A stretch of 64,000 nt of DNA from Homarus americanus (taxonomy: Eukaryota; Arthropoda; Malacostraca; Decapoda; Nephropidae): assembly GCF_018991925.1 (NCBI RefSeq), contig NW_024756914.1, positions 10,147,817 to 10,211,816 of the forward strand, read 5' to 3'. Of this stretch, positions 50,475-62,951 are shown in pieces; position 1 is the first letter of the stretch, and every line of letters starts with the position of its first letter. The translations under genes were made by a program, and so were the position numbers. A model generated the notes under the pieces. That model did no database searches. It was not told the origin of the DNA and was given only the letters and a program-made list of their open reading frames with translations.

Positions 50475-52120
50475 ATTCCTTAGACAACCATCCCTGGCTT
50501 CCCTCCCACCGTCCTCAGTCCTTCACCCACCATTAATAATGTCTAAGTAATTACTGTATATCTAGTTTGTTTATTGGTAAGTTAACCCCAATTTCATATC
50601 ATATTTCATTTTCAAAAAGTATATTATTTTCTATGAAGAGCAACAGTCTTTATTTCATACCAGCTGAGTCTTCATGTAATCATATTGTACAGTAATCATT
50701 ATTATCATTACTTTTCTGTGGAATCGATTACGATTTCTCAAAAAATATTGAAACGATTCTTATGATTACAATTACAACATATCACTTGATTAATTATGAA
50801 AGACAGTAGTTCAAAGTAGTACACAAAGGCAACAAAGCACTTACAGTTACCTTCTATACTCTTATTTTATTCTAATAATTAATTATAAAGAACACACCCA
50901 TTTCATTGGTTATTGTTAACGCTCATAGGAGAGTTATTGGGGCCTGCAGGATAATGAGATCCTTGTCGTTGACGCAATGAGTATAATTCGGTCAAAACCT
51001 GATAAAGAACAATTCACATATAACAACTGCTGGTACATCAGGACACACAGTTTGTATAATATGATCAATATACAGTACATAACCTATTAACCTCTTAAAT
51101 ATAACTCACATGTTACAACTACTGATACATCAAGACACAGTTTGTATAATATGATCAATATACAGTAGTACATAAATTATTAAAGTTATTTAGAGTTCTT
51201 AGAGGATTTAATAGTTCACAATCACACTCACGTTTTGGGGTCTAGGGTTTGACCAACGAGAACAAATATAATATCCTCCTGGTAGCTGTTGTCTCTACAG
51301 TAGAAGGCGATAGACTGTCCGTCACAGCTGTTACCAGTGTGGCCGACGAGCCCATTTAAACACCTCGGCAAAATTCGTTGTCAACACTGTGTCTCTCCTC
51401 TCACCCTCTCTCTCTCTTCTAGTTTATCTTACTGTGGCGGTAACAGCTATAAATGAGCAACTTCTATTGTTACAACTGTGAACACATAACAGATACAAAC
51501 ATAAATACTAACAACACTCATGTCCTTCCTTTCCCCAGGAGGGTGTGAATCTGACACCATTGCCAGGATTTTATACTCTGTAGACAGAAACCGTCATAGA
51601 CCAGACTTACCGGTGCCAGATGGCTGAAACGCACTCGCCTGCAGTTTTGGGATGCGCATACCACACGACACGCCAGATTTGAAATACAAATCCTACTAAA
51701 AGCAAATATATTGTATTCAGGAGAGGGCCCTGTGCAGCCACACACAGCTGGGGCCGGCATTGACTGTCACTACTTCTTGGCTCTGGAGTCATCTGGAAGG
51801 ATTAACTGTTTTCAGACTGCAGTAATCCCTGGCAGCTATTTTTGTAGGTTAGTAAAGGTTGACTGACATAGGTCCCCAGTATGGTCATAAAGTTATAGTT
51901 GGTATAGAAACAATACAGTGGTTGTAAACTCTCCACTTGGATAAGTAATAAAAGAAAAGAAAATTCATCAATATTTCTCTTACATATAGATAAATTCTTC
52001 TTTATGGCAAAAATCATTTAAATTTAATGCCTTGCTACTGTACTGTACCTACATCCAAATTAATAAATATACTGTACTATAGTAACCGGGTGAATAACAT
52101 TCCTGTATTAAAATCAATTT
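50475..52120. other. Intergenic region downstream of DOHH
   Basis: A repeated motif around GACACAGTTTGTATAATATG AT occurs at about 51040 and 51130 (a roughly 90-bp duplication). A possible minus-strand exon is listed separately. Otherwise nothing is recognised. Confidence 0.4.
51231..51395 (-). other. Possible exon with splice donor (weak)
   Basis: On the minus strand a frame open for about 50 codons, containing NSCDGQSIAFYCRDNSYQED and then IIFVLVGQTLDPK, runs straight into AC|GTGAGT at about 51230-51225, a consensus donor. Codon use looks protein-like, but no acceptor, homologue or start was established. An overlapping frame starts with ATG in a good context at about 51356 but encodes only 37 codons. 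Confidence 0.2.
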
Positions 52121-52122
52121 AC

Positions 52123-52128
52123 TTTATT
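52123..52128 (-). promoter_or_regulatory. Likely DOHH polyadenylation signal
   Basis: AATAAA on the minus strand, about 360 bp after the DOHH stop codon. It is the nearest canonical signal seen downstream. Confidence 0.5.
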
Positions 52129-52485
52129 AACATTATCTGATAATTAGTGGTTACATTTCTGGACGAGACATGCGGAAAGAAATGTTAGAGCAGATAACTA
52201 TAAGACCATGATGGTCAGAAGATGCTATGAGAAGTTATAGTTGGAGGTGACAAATTTGATCAACATTTTACATGTGACATCTTGACTTTAGTACAAGTAA
52301 TGACATGATGAATGAACGTACTGTACTGTAGTTTTAATGAAGCAGCAGCGTATACGAATGATGGAGCAGCACGGTGTCGAGTGGCTCACAGTAAATAAAG
52401 ACGGCGTGCGTTTGCTCTCGTCTCCAGCCACCTTGGACTCTGCCTGCATGACTGGATTTTGTTTCTTAATAATGAATGATTACAT

Positions 52486-53418
52486 TTAACCTGTCATTCC
52501 ATTTTCATTCTGTTCAATCTTAAGGAGTCCATCGGCATATTGAAACTCAGAGCTATTTTCATACTCTGACATATCCAGCGCTACTTCACAGCTCTCTCGT
52601 ACTACACGGGCTTTGTCTCGTTGGTATTCTTTTAATACTGCCATGGCTGCTACAGTGGCTATTGAACCAAGAGCCTCGGCTGCCTCATGACGTACCATTT
52701 CGTTTTCATTTTCATCTTGCACGACAGCTGTTAATTCTTTGACTACAACATCATTAGACATTTGACCCAATACAAAACCAATTTCATGACGAAAGAGGGC
52801 ACTGCTGCATTTAAATCCTGCAGCAAGAGCTTTGGCACTCTCTGGGGTGTTCAGGTTACGAAGAGAAAACATTGCACGATAACGGTCAAAAAGTGGAAGG
52901 GATTCTTCAAGTAACCTTTCTCTTAACTTTTCAACATCCGTATCGGTTGCTGGCGGAGTTGGATCAACAGAGAAGAATTTATCGGCTCCTTCAAATTTTT
53001 CGCCTTTATTAGACTCCTTCTGAAACCATTCTATTCTCCCTACAGCCAACTGACAAGTCTCTGCTACCTCAGTAACAGGGTCCTTACTATAAGACCTTAA
53101 GAGATCCAAGACTGAGGGGTCCCCTATGGCCCCCAGAGCCTCTCCAGCCTCATGACGTACAATGGGTTCCTGTTCAACGTCTTTTAATATTTTTGTAAGT
53201 GTAGGGATAGCGCGTGTATCCCCCATTTGTCCGAGGCAGTATGCCGACTCGTGTTTCAGGAGTGCTGAAGGATCGCTAAAACACTGTGATATAGCAACTA
53301 TGGCAGCTTCTCCACCAAGATTCTTCAGTGTAAAGAGAGCACGAAAACGTTCCTTTAGAGGGCGATTCTGGTCTTCTAACACTTGCCCAATGGCTTCTAT
53401 TATGCTGTCTGGAACCAT
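52486..53418 (-). CDS. DOHH: Deoxyhypusine hydroxylase (deoxyhypusine monooxygenase)
   Basis: A 310-residue protein, close to the usual length of about 300. It hydroxylates deoxyhypusine on eIF5A to complete hypusine, the modification eIF5A needs for translation; it acts in the cytoplasm with a di-iron centre. The sequence shows two halves of HEAT-type helical repeats and all four His-Glu pairs that hold the iron: H56-E57, H89-E90, H211-E212 and H244-E245, in the contexts KHESAYCLGQMGD, RHEAGEALGAIGD, RHEIGFVLGQM and RHEAAEALGSI. The start chosen is the ATG at 53418-53416 (A at -3, G at +4). An in-frame upstream ATG at 53448 is rejected because a splice acceptor, TTTTCACAG, lies between them. 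The whole coding sequence is one exon and appears intact. Confidence 0.97.
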   Translation of the reverse strand: MVPDSIIEAIGQVLEDQNRPLKERFRALFTLKNLGGEAAIVAISQCFSDPSALLKHESAYCLGQMGDTRAIPTLTKILKDVEQEPIVRHEAGEALGAIGDPSVLDLLRSYSKDPVTEVAETCQLAVGRIEWFQKESNKGEKFEGADKFFSVDPTPPATDTDVEKLRERLLEESLPLFDRYRAMFSLRNLNTPESAKALAAGFKCSSALFRHEIGFVLGQMSNDVVVKELTAVVQDENENEMVRHEAAEALGSIATVAAMAVLKEYQRDKARVVRESCEVALDMSEYENSSEFQYADGLLKIEQNENGMTG

Positions 53419-53426
53419 TTTTGTTT

Positions 53427-53436
53427 CTGTGAAAAC
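53427..53436 (-). other. DOHH: Splice acceptor upstream of DOHH start
   Basis: GTTTTCACAG on the minus strand, followed eight bases later by the ATG. It indicates an intron in the 5' UTR; the upstream exon was not located. Confidence 0.6.
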
Positions 53437-54396
53437 AAAGGTAAGCATAAATTATTCTTCACACATCAACTCCAAACTACTTAGCTTATGCAAAAAGACA
53501 ATCTAAATTTGTCAATAAATAAAAGAACAAAAAATTGAGGAATACAGCGAGGAAGTTACACACAATACTACAACAGAGAGCAAGAATATGTAGGTACTGT
53601 AATGTAATGATAAGAAGAAGGTAAGTGATCAAGGTACAACGTTGCCTTCATGAGTTAGTGCACACAGCAAGCTACACTACACTATACAACTGGTAAATAA
53701 TGTGCATGGTCTAATTTTAAGTAATATTAATAACCCATATGTTTTAATTGGGAATAACACAATGTAAAACTGGCCTATATGATAAGAGATTACACCTGAG
53801 GAGAGAGCAAATACTGTACCTAGGAAGAGCGAGACTGGGGAACTAATTAAGAAAATGGAACGTATACTTAGTGGTAGAGTAACAACACAACTGTGAAAGA
53901 GTATAATACTTCCTATCTTGGAATGAAATAAAATGCTCTACAATTCAGGTACCCAATAGAAATGAATTACCCGAAGGCTACGTCTGAGGTTAAGAGAACA
54001 GGAGGTAAGAAACACTGGAGTGACTGTAGGTGTGGCACAGACAGAATAAGTGTAAACTGTGGAGTGGTGGACCGGAAAGAGAGGTTCACCAAGATGGTCC
54101 ACAAACAAGGAGGGAGGCACAGCAGGAACACTGATGGTGGGCCGTTGCCTACGTTATGGAGAAGGTAGAGGAGATATTCAGTGAGAACATGGCCAGGAGA
54201 CTCTTCTATCATGACTATTGTCTCCAAGGGGAGTCATGTGTTGCAAATAAGTTTTTTTTTTTGCAATCCAATAACAAGTTACAATACTAAAATTTATGAA
54301 CAGTAATCAATGTATATACTGTACTATAATTGTTCTAAATTTAGAGAATACTATTTCAATTATTGTACACTGGAAACTGTACAGTAATACTAAATA
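53437..54396. other. DOHH upstream region or 5' UTR intron
   Basis: It must contain part of the DOHH 5' intron. No coding exon, CpG-rich patch or other gene is recognised. A T-run sits at 54251-54261. Confidence 0.4.
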
Positions 54397-55213
54397 CAGT
54401 GATCCCTTGGTTAACGAACGCCTCGGTTAACGAATTGCCTTCCATAAGATTCTTCACTTCGGTTAACGAAAAAATTTCGGTGAACGAACTCCTTACGAAT
54501 TTTTCCCAACATGTTTTCGCCTGCTTTTGCTTGCTCACCGGCTGTAGTATCAGTCCGCCAATACAGTAATCGGTTTTAGGGCTTAAATTCGTTTCCATTT
54601 AAGTAAATATCAAGAAGGTTGTACTATTCAATAATTTTCCAAGTCTTATACAGTATTAAAGTTTTTAGTCATTTTAACAATTATTTAACATAATTGAAGT
54701 ACAGGGAACTAGTTTTTAGCGCGCCAAACAGCCACTCAACACACCCAAAATGGCGTCAGTGTGTGTCCCTGCTCAGTGGAGGAAGCTTCTTGCTTGAGAC
54801 TCTCTTGAACATAAACTATTTTTATGTTTTTACAGTACAATTATTGGTCATTCTGAAGTTTATTTTACATATTGACAATATATAATGCAGTGCAGTGTTG
54901 ATTTAAAGAAAACGATCTTGAATTACACCAAGTGAACTAAAATTATACGGGTGAAATGGCAGCATGGGGTGACTTCTCTTCCACCCCAATCCCTTCTCTT
55001 CCATCCCCATTCTAATTCCCATCATCATCATCATCAACCAGGAGCTTTCTACATGCACACCTCAAAGTAAGTGTACTTTACCGCATTAATTTTTAGTTTG
55101 TATGAAATTTTCGGTGAGCTGGAACCAATTACCCAAAATCCCATTGAAACAATGGTTTCGGTTAACGAACGACCTTCTGGAATAAATTGTGTTTGTTAAC
55201 CGAGGGACCACTG
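54397..55213 (-). mobile_element. 0.82-kb TA element, copy B
   Basis: 817 bp, ends CAGTGATCCCTTGGTTAACG and GAGGGACCACTG, flanked by TA on both sides (54395-54396 and 55214-55215). It is in the opposite orientation to copy A: its left end matches the reverse complement of copy A's right end (GATCCTTATGGAAGGCAGTT region). No intact frame. Confidence 0.85.
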
Positions 55214-55215
55214 TA

Positions 55216-56408
55216 CAGGATTAATCCCATTTATGACTGAGTCCAAAGATCAGTGACTAAAGTAATGTGCCAATCACAGCCATCAGTGTTAAGACCCCAA
55301 CACCTATATACTGGAACTAATACAGCAATCTGTCCATTAGCAGCATTCTCTGGTCACAAAAATTCTCCAACAGCCAGAATGAATTTTAAGCCTTCTGGAA
55401 AAACTCTCTCCATTCCAGGCATGGAGACAAATTTTTGAGGATGAAACCATGCACATTTTCCAGCAAACCACCAAGAAATTTCTCCATTTTGGGCATCGGA
55501 AAAATTTTTCCAGGAGCTCCAAGTGATTGCATCATGCTCCGACACATCATGCTCCCGCTGTGCAGCTGCCCCCCTTGGCCAATGTTCGGCCCATTCCCCA
55601 AGTCCTTCTCCTCGACCCATCCTCACCACCGGGATATCTACATAATCAAAAGTGACAATTTCGTTTCGGAAAGATGTGAGATCAGTGTTGAACAGTGATG
55701 AACAGTGTTTAAGCCAGTGAATTCAGCACTTGACAGTACCAGTAAGAGCCGTGACCCACCAGTGAGATAAGCACCCCTGGGAACTGACCACCATCTTCTG
55801 ACCAGGAGGTGCTAATCCGTCCACCCTGGGAACAACAGTGGGTCGGCTTTACACCTGACTACAAGATAACACAACACCACCCAGCAGAGAGTGAGGTACT
55901 GTGACACGACACCACACCATCCGGTGTCTCCATGACCACATGAGGTCCTTCAGATCAACACCCGAGGACGAGTTACTACACCACACCACCCGGTGTCTCC
56001 ATGACCATGTGAGGTCCTATATATCAACACCTCCGGTCAAGTCACTACACCACGTGGCCTACGTGACCTCACACAGTATGGCAAGAGACCTGCCCAGGCC
56101 ATCAACTGTAAGCTATAATAATTTGTATGTTCAATTCATGTTCCTTCTTCTCTCAGTAATGAAAGCTTTTGTTAAACGACCCACCCACCCCATGTCTTTG
56201 TATGTAATAAGTCATTTTTGTCTAATGTATATTTACAGCCTTCGGGCTGCAGAACTTTTTCAATAAACCGTTAATTATTATTATTATTAGGGTGGGCGGT
56301 ATCTTAGGCCGTAAGCTCGAGCACTTAGTTCATACTCTGCTGCTATTGAATAAGGTTGTTCCCTCACTCACTGATATTTTTGCATATAATTTGTGTTGTG
56401 CAGTACTG
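55216..56408. other. Unassigned region; open frames, 69-bp duplication, 3'-UTR-like end
   Basis: On the minus strand 55354-55629 is open in more than one frame (a 91-codon frame with SWKNFSDAQNGEISWWFAGK, and a 71-codon frame with a KIFPMPKMEKFLGGLLENVH block). I recognise neither, and they cannot both be real. CCGGTGTCTCCATGACCA at 55921 recurs at 55990 (69-bp period). An AATAAA near 56262 followed by an (ATT)n run at 56273-56288 looks like the 3' end of a transcript-derived insertion on the + strand. Confidence 0.35.
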
Positions 56409-56410
56409 TA

Positions 56411-58297
56411 CAGTAAAGCCTCCGATAACAACGGTTCGACCAACTTTTCATATTTAAGACCCTAGTTAATTTTGGACCCAATTTAATTTACGTCCTTATT
56501 TCATTCGTATTTACGACCAAAATATAATAAAATAAAATAAAATTACACTTTCTTATACAGTGGTCCCTCGGTTAACGAGATTTCGATTAACGAGTTACCT
56601 TCCATAAGATTCTTAACTTCGGTTAACGGGCAATCCCTCGATTAATGAGTTTCTTACGAGCCAATCTGAACATGATTTCGCTTGCATTTGGCGGTCCACC
56701 AGCTGTAGTATTAGTCCGTCAATACAATAATCAGTTCTAGGGCTTAAATTCCTTACCATTTTAGCAAATATCATGAAGTTTATACTATTCAATAATTTTA
56801 AAAGTATAATATTAAATTTTTTACTCATTTTAACAATTATTGAACATAATTGAAGGTAATGAAACTAGTTTTATGCGCGCCATCCAGCCTCTCAACACAC
56901 CATACAGGCGTCAGTCTTTGTGTCTTTTCAGTGGAGGTAACATCTTGCTTGAGACTCTCTTCAACTAAACGCTTTTTTTCTGTGTTTCCAAGCAAATTAT
57001 TGGTCATTTTGAAATTTATTTTACATATTGACAATATATAATGCAGTGCAGTGTTGATTTAAAGAAAATAATCTTGAATTGCACCAAGAGAACTAAAATT
57101 TTATGGGTGAAATGGCACCAAGGGGTGACTTCTCTTCCACCCCAATGCCTTCTCTTCTCCCTTCTCCACCCCCATTCTAATTCCCATTATCATCATCATC
57201 ATCCAGGAGCCTTCTACATACACACCGCAAAGTAAGTGTACTTTTCTACCTTTTTTGTTGAATTTAGGCAATTTTCGGTGAGCTGGAACCAATTACCCAA
57301 AAACCCATTGAAACAATGGTTTCGGTTAACGAGCAACCTTCTAGAACGGATTGTGCTCGTTAACCGAGGGACAACTGTAAATAATAACGAAATCCCGATA
57401 TGTATTATAACAAAAAAGAAATATTACTGTAAAAAAAATGAAGAGCGCCTTGTGCAAAGAAGCTGACTGGCTAATGAATGGTAAACAACAGTCGGAGCTT
57501 GGCCGGCCTTTTGTTTTCACACATCTGGAACAGGAGAAAAACTTTCTCAATTTTCTTACAGCATTTTTGCATCCCTATTCAACAAGAGCAAGAGAGCAAG
57601 TGATGGTAGTGTTGGTTCAAACACTAACAGAAAGTGTTTAAGCTTAGCCGAGAAACTAGATGTGTTAAAACGATATGAAAAAGGTGAGAGGTCTGTGGAT
57701 ATTATATGGAGCAAGCAATGAACATATTTTCTGAAGTGGATCCATTAACAGAACAAAGCATTAAAATTTAAATAAACACAAATGACCTCTACATAAGGAT
57801 GCATAATGAGAAAAGAAAGCAGCTGTGCAAGGTTCTTTAGACAGCTTTATTATTCGAAGGCCTAAACCATCAACTTCAGCTACACCATCAAATTCAGCAT
57901 CATAAGCAGCTTCAACATCAACTTCAGGTTCAGTAACAGTTTCAGCAACAGCTTTATGGAAAGCTACAGCTTCAGCCAGAGTTGAACCTGATGACTTCGT
58001 CATCTGAGTTAAAACTTACACAATATTCATTGGTGTCCTTATGTTTTAGACTTTACCACCATTGGTGAGTAGATATTTTGTTTTACATTCGTAAATATTA
58101 TTTAAAACATATATGAACAGTAATAAGTGTTGCTTTCATATTCACATGTAGAGAAATGACGACATGTTTTAACATGTACGCACTTACTGTTCACACGTTG
58201 GCGTTCCCAATCGTCTCGCCTTATTTCTTTACCATTAGTGGTTAGCTACTTCTAGTGTTCCATTTATTAACATTAAATAACAATACTTAAAACATCT
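56411..58297 (+). mobile_element. Tigger-derived element, second copy, interrupted by copy C
   Basis: The left end is CAGTAAAGCC at 56411, after TA at 56409-56410. 56411-56557 and 57378-58297 match 31866-32970 of the other copy, including the ...SLAEKLDVLKRYEKGER start and the Ser/Thr-rich tail. Here the initiating ATG has become AAG (near 57582) and one of the duplicated tail segments is absent. Similarity stops at about 58297 without an inverted right end, so it is truncated, probably by the hAT element that follows. Confidence 0.75.
56558..57377 (-). mobile_element. 0.82-kb TA element, copy C
   Basis: 820 bp, ends CAGTGGTCCCTCGGTTAACG and GAGGGACAACTG, same orientation as copy B. It sits inside the Tigger-derived element. 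The matching position in the other copy (around 32018) has no insertion and a single TA, so the element duplicated TA on arrival. Confidence 0.88.
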
Positions 58298-58960
58298 ATA
58301 CAGGCAGCGTTATTATGACTGAAATCAAATGATTTAAATCGATTTAAATCAGAGTAAAAAAATTATGATTTAAATCAAAATGATTTTTTTACTAATAACT
58401 GTTTTCTCTTTTTATTCTACTGTACATGATTGAAAAGTATATGCAATGCAGCAGGCTAATAACATTATTTGGATTTACATAATTATGTACTGTACTATAG
58501 TCTGTTCTCTCCAGTTTTGCAAAACTTTGATCATATCATAAGGTCTCATTATTAATGTATATATTTACATGAAATATATTGTTAACTAAGATAATAAACA
58601 CTATTGAAATTCAGAAATCATCACATCCCAGGATCTTTTTATAGAAGAGCAGGAGGAACAATGCTAGTAATGCCATCAGACACACGATGGAACACAGTGA
58701 CAGATTCTATTAAATCTTATTTAAAGAACTGGGAGACCCTTGTCAAAGTGTGCAAAGAAAATAGTGAAGACATTGATAAGAAAATTGAAAGGAAAGTTAA
58801 TGATAAGGCATTAAAAAGAACTGCAGAAGACTATTTGAGAGACTTAAGCCTATTGCTGTGGCATTGGACTGTGTGCAGAGAGAACATACCCTATTATGGA
58901 CTAAAAATGAAGTATATATGGTACCCCGTGTTTCATCCCAGCTGGATTGGGTAAAATGCT
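58298..58960 (+). pseudogene. hAT-type transposase fragment with TGATTTAAATC subrepeats
   Basis: 58320-58390 holds several copies of GATTTAAATC-type motifs typical of a transposon end. From 58604 a frame of 116 codons contains FYRRAGGTMLVMPSDTRWNT, DSIKSYLKNWETLVKVC and a KVNDKALKRTAEDYL block, which resemble the middle of hAT-superfamily transposases (a DTRWNT-type motif). A frameshift after about codon 84 ends the similarity. Start and catalytic parts are missing, so this is a relic. It is unrelated to the ZMYM1-like fragment at 39 kb. Confidence 0.65.
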
Positions 58961-59142
58961 ACTGACATCCACATAAGAGGCACGGGCAGTTCCCAGTGGG
59001 AGGTTCACGCGCCATCAGCCTGATGAACAGGCTTTGTGTAAATATAACATAGTCTAGAACTGTTTTTAGTGTCCTGTGGCATGGTCGGTAGCTGCTCTCA
59101 GTCCCACACACAGGCCCAGGTCTCGAGTCCTGGCTGGTGAGG

Positions 59143-59784
<642 letters not shown>

Positions 59785-62177
59785 CAGCTAGACCCCGACT
59801 ATTTACTACGGACTTACGCCCATTTGGTACTTTACGACCTGCTTTGACCGCAGAGACGTCCATACGACACGCGATCATGCATCGTCAGAACTAAAAAAAA
59901 TTTTCAAAATGACGCGATTTTCTATACCGAACGCTTCGCCCGGCGCAGAGGGAGGGGTGGCTTGGGTCGCTTGCATACACTCACTCAGTGGAGCGCTTTT
60001 GTTTGTGTTTCTGGCTATACGACTCTATACTGATCGCCGCAGAACTTCGTTATTATCGTGATTTAATCGCATTTTATAATGACCGGAAAGCGAAAAGGAG
60101 AGTGCTGGTGGTGCTCCAAGGAAAAGGAGACAGCAATTACTTTTGAGATGAAACCGAAGATATTAAATACAGTATGAGAATGGAAAACAGTAGCAAATAA
60201 TCTTCACGACTCCAGTTTCTATGACTCAGACTATATATCCACTATTCTGAAGACAAGGAACGATTCGTGAAGTAGTGAAAGGAACAACAATCTATAAAGG
60301 AAACTGTAATATCAAAGAAAAGATAAAGGTCCTATCCACGAAGCGGAAAATTATTGGTGATATGGATAGAAGACCAGACAGAAGCCGCGGTCTCTAAGTG
60401 TTCTAAATCCATACAGGCGAAAAGCAAGAAGTCTGTTCCAAAAGCCTGAAGGAGCAGGCAGGAGATGAACGTGATCAAACCCTTACAGGAAGTCATGGGT
60501 GGTTGGGATAGATTTAAAAAACGCCAGTCTACAGTGTTAAGGTGAGTGGAGAGGCAGCTAGTGCCGATGTTGGTGCTGCCGGCTTTTAAGGAGGAGTTAG
60601 ATGATGTGATTGTGGAAGGGAATTATTTGCCTGAGCAAATATTCAATGTGGATGAGAGACTGGATTATTAGAAACGATGCCTGAGCGGACATACATCCAC
60701 AAAGAGGCAAAAAAAAATGCCCGATTCAGCGCATTCAAGGACAGAATTATACTTGTTGGGGGAATGTTGCTGGTTTCAAGCTAAAGCCCTTCATGATTTA
60801 TCATTCAGAGAACCCCAGGGCTTTTTAGCCATGTTGCCAGTAAGCACACTGCCAGTGTTTTATCGCAGCAACAAAGCAAAAGCCTGGATGACCCTAGTAC
60901 TGTCTTTGAGGATTGGTTCATGACTTGTTTATTCCTCGAGCCAAGGAGTATTGTCTGCAAATAAAGGATTCCATTCAAGATTTTACTGATTTTGGATAAT
61001 GCTCCGGGACACCCACCACATTCCGGACGACATGCACTTTGATGTTATGTAGTGTATATTCCACCTAACACTACCCTTATCATCCAACCCATGGATTGGC
61101 TGTTATTACGTTTTTAAAGGTAAGATATTTACACACGACCTTTCGCTTTCAGGCTGTTGTTGCTACTGAAGGTGAGGAAAACGGCTTTGGACAGTTTGAA
61201 GGAGTACAACATTTTGTCATGTATAAAAGAACATTAGTACAGCAGGGACTTCAGGTTACAAAACATTGCATGAATGGGAATATGGAAGAAAAATCCTGAA
61301 AAGATATGTGCACAGTTTCAAAGGATTTTAGCGAAAAAAATGGTCTTATTTTTGGATATTAGTAGATAGGAGTTAGGTAAACAGCTGGAAGGAAATTGGT
61401 ACTGAAGTGATGTTGGACAGTTGGTTGAAAGTGTAGAAGTATTTCCAGTACGAGGATCTGGCTGAACTAGTATGAACAGAAAGTTGCAGAGAAGAAGAGA
61501 GACAAAATGTAGAAGAGCCCACTTCTAAAAAGTTTTTAGAGAAACATATGGCAGATGCATTTGCTACAATTAATAAAGGAATGCAAATGTTTGATGACAT
61601 GGATCAAAATTATGAGCGCGAGGCCAAAGTTACAATGATCCAAGATGCAATTTGCTTGCTACAGAGAGAAATTTATAATGAAAAGAAAGCAAACTGTGCA
61701 GTCTAAATTGGACATCTATTTCAAGTAGAACCCCCAGTGCTGCCTCACGCCCCACCAGTGCTGCCTCTTCACCTCAAGATGATCCAATACCTTCCCAACT
61801 AGCAAGTTACTCCTGTACATGCAAACCTGTCTGAAAAAAAAAGCCATTACTGATGACCCACCCAGCCCTGTCTCCTCTTCTGCTTCTTCCAATTAATATA
61901 GTTCCATGTATCCTGTAAATAGAAAATTATGGGGGCTCTGTGTGCATTCAGCTGACTACACATGTAAGTGCTCAGTCACACTGCATCCATTCCCTCATTA
62001 TTTACGCTACTTTTACTGTACTGTATCCATTCCTCATTATTTTTACGTTTAGTGTACTGTATTTCATTAGATTTTAATTTTTGTAGATTTTAATTTTGAA
62101 AAAAAAAAATCATTTATTGTTTTTTTATCTATGTCGGACTTACACCTGAGGGTCCTAACTCAAATGTAGGGGTCTAG

Positions 62178-62180
<3 letters not shown>
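59785..62180 (+). mobile_element. Tigger/pogo-type DNA transposon relic, 2.4 kb
   Basis: Ends are CAGCTAGACCCC at 59785 and its inverse GGGGTCTAGCT(A) at 62169-62180. Inside, an ATG at 60079 starts a broken transposase frame. The DDE-domain pieces are readable in order: EQIFNVDE (first Asp, near 60640), LILDNAPGHPP (second Asp, near 60990) and IQPMD (third Asp, near 61085), as well as the WMTL and VATEGEEN blocks. Length fits Tigger1-type elements. There are many frameshifts and stops, so it is inactive. TA microsatellite lies on both sides, consistent with TA as target. Confidence 0.85.
60079..61735 (+). pseudogene. Tigger-type transposase, multiply frameshifted
   Basis: A CENP-B-like/DDE transposase that once cut and pasted the surrounding element. 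The N-terminal DNA-binding half (60079-60480) is heavily broken. The region around 60500-61130 keeps recognisable catalytic blocks (NVDE, LDNAPGH, QPMD) but needs several frame changes. After 61140 (VVATEGEENGFGQFEG) the frame is lost again; the tail near 61490-61700 has fragments. No frame longer than about 70 codons remains. It is not the source of transposase for the other elements here. Confidence 0.78.

Positions 62181-62231
<51 letters not shown>
62181..62231. repeat. (TA)n microsatellite at Tigger right end
   Basis: About 25 TA units continuing from the element's right terminus. Confidence 0.95.
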
Positions 62232-62340
62232 CTAGACAGACTCTCAATTTTTGCTGCATCCAGTTTTTTTCAAAGATTTGTCCCAAATGGCTCGTTATCT
62301 ATTCTTTAAACGGATTGAGTTCATAAACCGAACCACTGTA
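62232..62340. mobile_element. Fragment of 0.82-kb TA family (right end)
   Basis: It ends in CGAACCACTGTA (about 62325-62340), the family's terminal repeat, preceded by GGATTGAGTTCATAAACCGA. The left part is not matched, so it is a short remnant. Confidence 0.45.
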
Positions 62341-62354
62341 TCTGTATGTATGTA

Positions 62355-62951
<597 letters not shown>

